Notes under the pieces: generated by a model | Database searches by the model: none | Seen by the model: only the letters and a program-made list of their open reading frames with translations | What the model was told of the DNA's origin: nothing | Position numbers and translations under genes: made by a program | Assembly (NCBI RefSeq): GCF_000313135.1 | Contig: NW_004457293.1 | Coordinates: forward strand, 1 to 32,839 | Source of the DNA: Acanthamoeba castellanii str. Neff | Taxonomy: Eukaryota > Discosea > Longamoebia > Acanthamoebidae | DNA: 32,839 nucleotides | Reading direction: 5' to 3' | In this document: positions 28,439 through 32,839 of the stretch, piece by piece | How the letters are laid out: each line of letters starts with the position of its first letter | How positions within the stretch are numbered: the stretch's first letter is position 1

Positions 28439-31403
28439 TCACGACGAAGACGAGATCGCCTCCTCGTGCGGTGCGCGCAGTTCGGCGCTCGGGCTGTACA
28501 GCATGACTGGACGAACAGGCCCCTCATCTTCTCCAGTCCCGTCGTCGGTAACGGAACGTTGATGGTGGTGTTGTTCGTCTTCACTGCCCTCCCGTACGAT
28601 GTCGGCCTCCACGCCGTCGCCGGCTGCAGCCGGAGGATAGAGCGCGTGCACCTTCATCGATATCAGGAGGCGCACGATCTCCTGAAACGACGGGCGCTGG
28701 GCGGGGTCCTCCGACCAACAGCTCCGCATGAGGTCCTGCAGCGGCGTTGGCGCAGTGCTCGGGATCTCGGGTCGAAGATGCTTCGAACCCACTTCGAGCA
28801 CCACCTGAACCACAAAGAGCGACGAAGGCGTGAGCACATGCATGGCCTAGGGCGAAAACGAACAAAAAGATCGATGATGACGAGGCCTAACCTGAAACGG
28901 GGGCATGCCGGGGTGAGGGTCCTGACGCGTGACACACTCCCAGACAACTACGCCAAAGCCGAAGACGTCAGCCTTCTCGGTGTAGCGGTCGTTTCGGAGC
29001 ACTTCCGGCGCGGTCCTGCCCCAGCTCCAGGCCATCAGCACCAGTCCAAAGAGGGAGAGATAGCCAATTATCAATTGAGAGGGGGGGAGCGGGTGGGAAC
29101 CATGAGGGAGTGCCGCAGGAGGTCATCTGCGAGGTTGTGGGTCGATCGGTCAATATCTTAGACAAGCCAAAGTCGCACACCTTGCATGTCCAGTTATTGT
29201 CGATCAGCAGGTTGTGCGATTTGAGATCCTGGCGTTCGAACGCACATCCGCCACCCCGCCCGCACACACAAGACACACCGTCACTCCGTCAGTCGGCCTG
29301 CTAGAGCGAAGTGGTGATCAAGGTGATGGGAGACAAGAACAGAAGTACCCGATGGATCACAACAGGCTCGCAGCCGTGAAGGTAGGCCATGCCCTTCGCA
29401 GCATCGAGCAAGATCTTACGGACGATGGGCCAGTCCAATTGCACTGTCCTGTGTGGAAGAGAAATGCGAGAGAGGCGCGACTGTAAGGGCAAGCCCAACG
29501 ATCGTTGTCTTCAAGAGGGAGAACCTACTGGTCGTGCAGTATCTTGTAGAGGGACCCCTTGGGCATGTACTCCATAACGAGACACAAATCGGGAGGCTCC
29601 ATGTACGTTGACAGAAGTTGTAAAATGTTGGGGTGATGCAACGATCTAAAGATGGCAAAGAAGAAGGGCGTGATCAGTACATGTACAACAAAGACCAGCC
29701 GCACAGTAGAAGAGGGGTGTACTTCATAATGGAGGCCTCCTTCTGGAAGTTGTCTAGGAACGCAGCGGATTCCTCTTCTCTGAGCTCGATGAAGTAGCCA
29801 GGAAGCTTCTTTACCGCTACCACCGTCCCCTGCCACACTCCTGCACGAAGTGGTATATGAGACTACTTCTCCTACTACGTAGGGGACCGCTACTATGGTA
29901 GATGAGTGGGGCCGTACCCTTGAAGACATCACCATAGCTGCCTCGGCCGATACGACCGAGAATCTTGATTTCAGTTACTTGGATCTGCTTCTTCCAGTTC
30001 TGTCCAGCGGCGCTCCGCTTGCGTGGCCGTCCGTGGTGGTGGCCACGCTCGGCGCCGAGGACTTCCTTGGCTTTGGCCGGATTGCCCAGGTTGCCCGTAG
30101 GCGTGTTAGATAGCAAGGCAGTGTTCTCCGTGGTTACCAGCAGCTCGTCCGACCCGGTAAGGTTGTTGATCGTGTCACGGGTCGGTGGCTTGGACTCGCA
30201 ATCACCGTCATCGTCGTCGTCGTAGGTGCTGTCTCGTCCGCTTGTCCCTTCGCCCTTGCTCCCACGCGCCGCTTTACCGGGGATCTCGGTGTATCGACTC
30301 CGCCGAAGCCTTCCGCGCGACTTGAGGAATAGAATGATGCCGAAGCAGATGGTCGACACCAGAATGACAACGCCGATTAACGCAGATATCTAGTAGTGAG
30401 TACACACACGTAAGTTAGGTCAAGCCTCATGATGAGATCATGCGCGCAAAGTGGCGAGGCACGTACTAGAATAGCGATGAACTCCCACCGGCTCATGTCA
30501 ATATTCGAGCCTCCGGTCGAGTCCTTGGCATAGATGTGGATGTCTGCCGCGTTGAGCACGAGCAGGCCAGAGTGCAGCTGAAGCGAGAGGATGTTGGGTG
30601 CCTGGGGGCCGTAATCGTAATCCGGCAGACCAGCAGTCTGGGCACCACCTCAACAGTGTCAGCCAGTGTGTTCGCTGAACGAAGCGAGAAAGAGAGGTGA
30701 TTGTAAGCATGTGTGCCTACCCCATAATGTCGAGAGGTGGCCTTATGCAGATATCCGCAGTTCCGGCACCCCTGACACTTGCTCGCATTGGCTTGGAACT
30801 CAAGGGAGGCAATCGCCTCTTTTTGCACCTGCACATCGAACGCCGTGTGTGTTTCATCTGCCATGGCGAGGTTAGGTAGGTTAGGAAGCTTCATCGCAAG
30901 CCAGCAGAAGATGGAAAACGAACTTGGCGAGCATTCAAAGCGACCATAGAGATCGACCTCCACCCAGCCGATTCGCATGTTGGCCGGAAGCTGTGGGCAC
31001 GCACCAACTGTTAGCGAAGACGCGGAGACACGAACGCACAGAAGGAGAAGAAGAAGCGTACTGGGTTGGAGAAAGACTTGGAGCCGCCGCTCCAGTCACC
31101 GCCTCCCTGGCTCGGGTCCGAGGCCGCCCAACCTTCTGGCCACGACGTCAACCCTGAGTTCGCAGCCGTGTGACACAGATGAGCTCATCTATTCTACCGG
31201 CATGTCACAGCAACTCTGCCAGGAGGAGAAGAAGGGGCGAGGGCAGCAGCACCAGTATCATTGCAGGCAGCGCTCAAGGGGGCGGAGCAGTTGGTGCCAC
31301 CGGGCCACACTACTCGTACGGTAAATCTCTGGTAGTCGGCTGCGCCTGAGGCCGCGTTGAGCGCCAACAGCAGCAAGAAGGTGGCCACGACGGTTGCCAG
31401 CAT
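28439..31403 (-). CDS. Receptor-like TKL-family protein kinase
   Basis: ATG 31403 starts a clear signal peptide ([20 protein letters not shown]). The ectodomain includes a short Cys cluster CQGCRNCG near 30750-30775 and a segment with [19 protein letters not shown]. One TM helix ([20 protein letters not shown]) lies near 30330-30390, then basic stop-transfer residues and an acidic/Ser linker. The kinase domain has P-loop [19 protein letters not shown] with the catalytic Lys, HRDLKSHN, DFG in CDFGLSK, GTPSWTAPEVL (after splicing 28.9-29.1 kb) and [12 protein letters not shown] near the end. Subdomain VIb KSHN and the activation-segment end are typical of TKL kinases. It probably senses an extracellular signal and phosphorylates Ser/Thr or Tyr in the cytosol. 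Ectodomain exon borders between 31080 and 31330 are unresolved. The stop is 90 bases from the start of the C2-hydrolase gene. Confidence 0.8.
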
Positions 31404-31858
31404 CGTCGTTGCAAATGCAAAGAAAGCCCCCTCTCGCAAATGTCGATTTCCGAAATGGCGCGAGACTTATGTACAAGATGGTGGAGGTGGAGATCGTGGT
31501 GGGAAAGAGAGGAGTAGAACACGGCCTCAGCGTCGCTGCATAAGAAGAAACGGGAACGTTGGAAATTGATGGAGGCACGAACGTAGCACGACAGCGGGTC
31601 GAACTGCTTCGGGGCTGGTGGGTCGAAATTTCCCTTTGTTGTTGCTGTTTTCTCCTTTTGGTCGCCCTACCGGTCCAGCTGGCTCACTGCTAGTTGAAGC
31701 CCGACCGACCACTCAAGGAGGTGCAGCACAGCCAGTGTGCAGGGCACGTACTTCGACATAAGCACACCCTTCAAAGAATAGAGGAGAGGGAATAAATGAA
31801 GATTTATTACAAAGATGAAAATGTGAGAGGCGGACTCAAGGGAATGAGCACGCGATCA
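31404..31858. other. Intergenic region upstream of the receptor-like kinase
   Basis: About 450 bases containing the kinase promoter side and the 3' flank of the CREST gene. Apart from the poly(A)-type signal listed separately, I see no recognisable element or gene. Confidence 0.4.
31803..31808 (-). terminator. Possible poly(A) signal of the CREST-family gene
   Basis: AATAAA on the minus strand, about 50 bases past the stop codon at 31859, in an AT-richer patch. Confidence 0.4.
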
Positions 31859-32839
31859 TCAACAGAAGACGGGGCTGCTCTCGGCCCAGGTGTCGGAGAG
31901 GACGTGGAAGTGCTCGTGCCTGAACATGGTGTAGAGCACGCACAGCGCAAAGGCACAGAACACGTGCCAGATCGCATGGCCTAGAGGAGCAATGCATTGC
32001 GTGGTGAGCATTCATCGTGCTCCAGACCAGGCAAACAGGACAACAGGCTGGGCCTTGCACGTACCCTGGAAGACCGAGGTGGGCGAGCAAAGGATGCTAT
32101 GCCTGTCGAGCGTGTGGGCCGCGTATCCGATCACGAACAGGATGATGGCTGCGAAGAGCGGAGATCTCAGTTGGCGGATGACTCAGTTCACTTCATCAAT
32201 CGGTGATGAGTGCACGTACCGGCGATGAGGAGCTTCTTGTCCCGGTTCCACTGGCGCTGGTTCTGGACGTGGTGGTAGATGTAGTAGATGAAGGTCAGGA
32301 CATCGAGCCCGAGGATGCCGCCCATCACGAAGTCGCGCAGGATGTCGTTGTAGATGCTGAAGTCGAAGAGGTTGTAGCAGAAGAAGGCGAAGGCCGCATA
32401 GCCCAGGAACATCGCCATGACCTTCTGGTACACCTTTTTCTGTTCCGACTGCTGCTCGGACGACATCAGGTAGGCGCTGTGAGGCGAGGCCGTTTGGTCC
32501 TTGGAAGCCGCAGTGGCCTGACGCGCCTGCAATAGCAACATCAGGGTGGTGATCGAGTGAGTCATCACCACCACAGGCGCTTGCGGAGGCCGTGATCGGC
32601 TCGCATTGAAACAGAAGAAGGGTGGGGACGCACGATGGCGATTCTGAGGAAGTTGTAGAAGAAGGGGAACGCAGAGATGGAGAACATGGCGAACTCATCG
32701 TAGTGCTTGCCCTCCCTGCATCGGCAAGAGTGGTACCAGAACGTGCCGCACGCGTGAATCACATTCGCGACTACACGAGGCAACTATGTAGTCAGTACAC
32801 ACGCGCTCTTCTCGTCAAACGAGTCCAGAGGACAAGGGG
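31859..32839 (-). CDS. CREST-superfamily seven-TM protein (alkaline ceramidase/TMEM8-like), N-terminus beyond right edge
   Basis: The visible exons run from about 32771 down to TGA 31859. The first visible exon has IHACGTFWYHSC then, eleven residues after the His, Asp in YDEFAM. The last exon has GHAIWH, an HxxxH motif. Between them lie TM segments (MFLGYAAFAFFCYNLF, GGILGLDVLTFIYYIYH, AAIILFVIGYAAHTL). This is the CREST pattern: Ser-x3-His, Asp, HxxxH binding Zn in alkaline ceramidases. The His-Asp spacing equals that in ceramidases (H81/D92 in human ACER3), but the first position is Thr instead of Ser. A lipid amidase in the ER/Golgi membrane is the best guess; a TMEM8/PGAP6-like protein is the alternative, given the YHSC sequence. 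The N-terminal TM segments are off the window. Confidence 0.6.

Overview
This window looks like a nuclear segment of a GC-rich, intron-dense protist. An amoebozoan of the Acanthamoeba type is my best inference; no marker in the window proves it. The support is short GT-AG introns (about 60-110 nt), a strong preference for GTAC-type 5' splice sites, a eukaryotic tRNA-Asn without encoded CCA, a receptor-like TKL kinase, full-length PDR-type ABCG transporters and very short intergenic gaps.

Layout, left to right. 1-5846 (minus): a many-exon FtsX/ABC3-type permease running off the left edge. 6198-6270 (minus): tRNA-Asn(GUU). 6366-6908 (plus): a DUF3605-family protein. 7270-7920 (plus): a small hydrophilic protein of unknown function. 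8080-13727 (minus): PDR/ABCG transporter copy 1 (15 exons, 1,493 aa). 14402-17524 (minus): a protein joining six LD-like motifs and a Gln/Pro-rich region to a C-terminal CAP/SCP domain (9 exons, 736 aa). 17765-19369 (minus): a one-exon RRM-like protein. 19869-25442 (plus): PDR/ABCG transporter copy 2 (14 exons, 1,487 aa), inverted relative to copy 1. 25535-28348 (minus): a protein with two C2 domains and a permuted papain-like (YiiX/C92-type) hydrolase domain. 28439-31403 (minus): a receptor-like TKL kinase. 31859 to the right edge (minus): a seven-TM CREST-superfamily (alkaline ceramidase/TMEM8-like) protein.

The main structural feature is a large inverted duplication. Two ABC transporter arms of about 5.4 kb (8080-13518 and 20069-25442) flank a 6.5 kb spacer. 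NBD1 is almost identical in the two copies, including silent sites, while the first exons, promoters, most introns and the acidic linker differ. I assembled both genes exon by exon. They differ by three introns: one only in copy 2, splitting the Walker A motif, and two only in copy 1. This suggests recent intron turnover together with gene conversion. Both copies also carry a His-rich linker not typical of this family.

Several genes concern membranes and lipids (two ABCG pumps, the FtsX-like permease, the C2-hydrolase, the CREST enzyme), but nothing shows that they form one pathway. Exon borders of the permease, the C2-hydrolase and the kinase are approximate; those of the two ABC genes and the LD/CAP gene were checked for phase.
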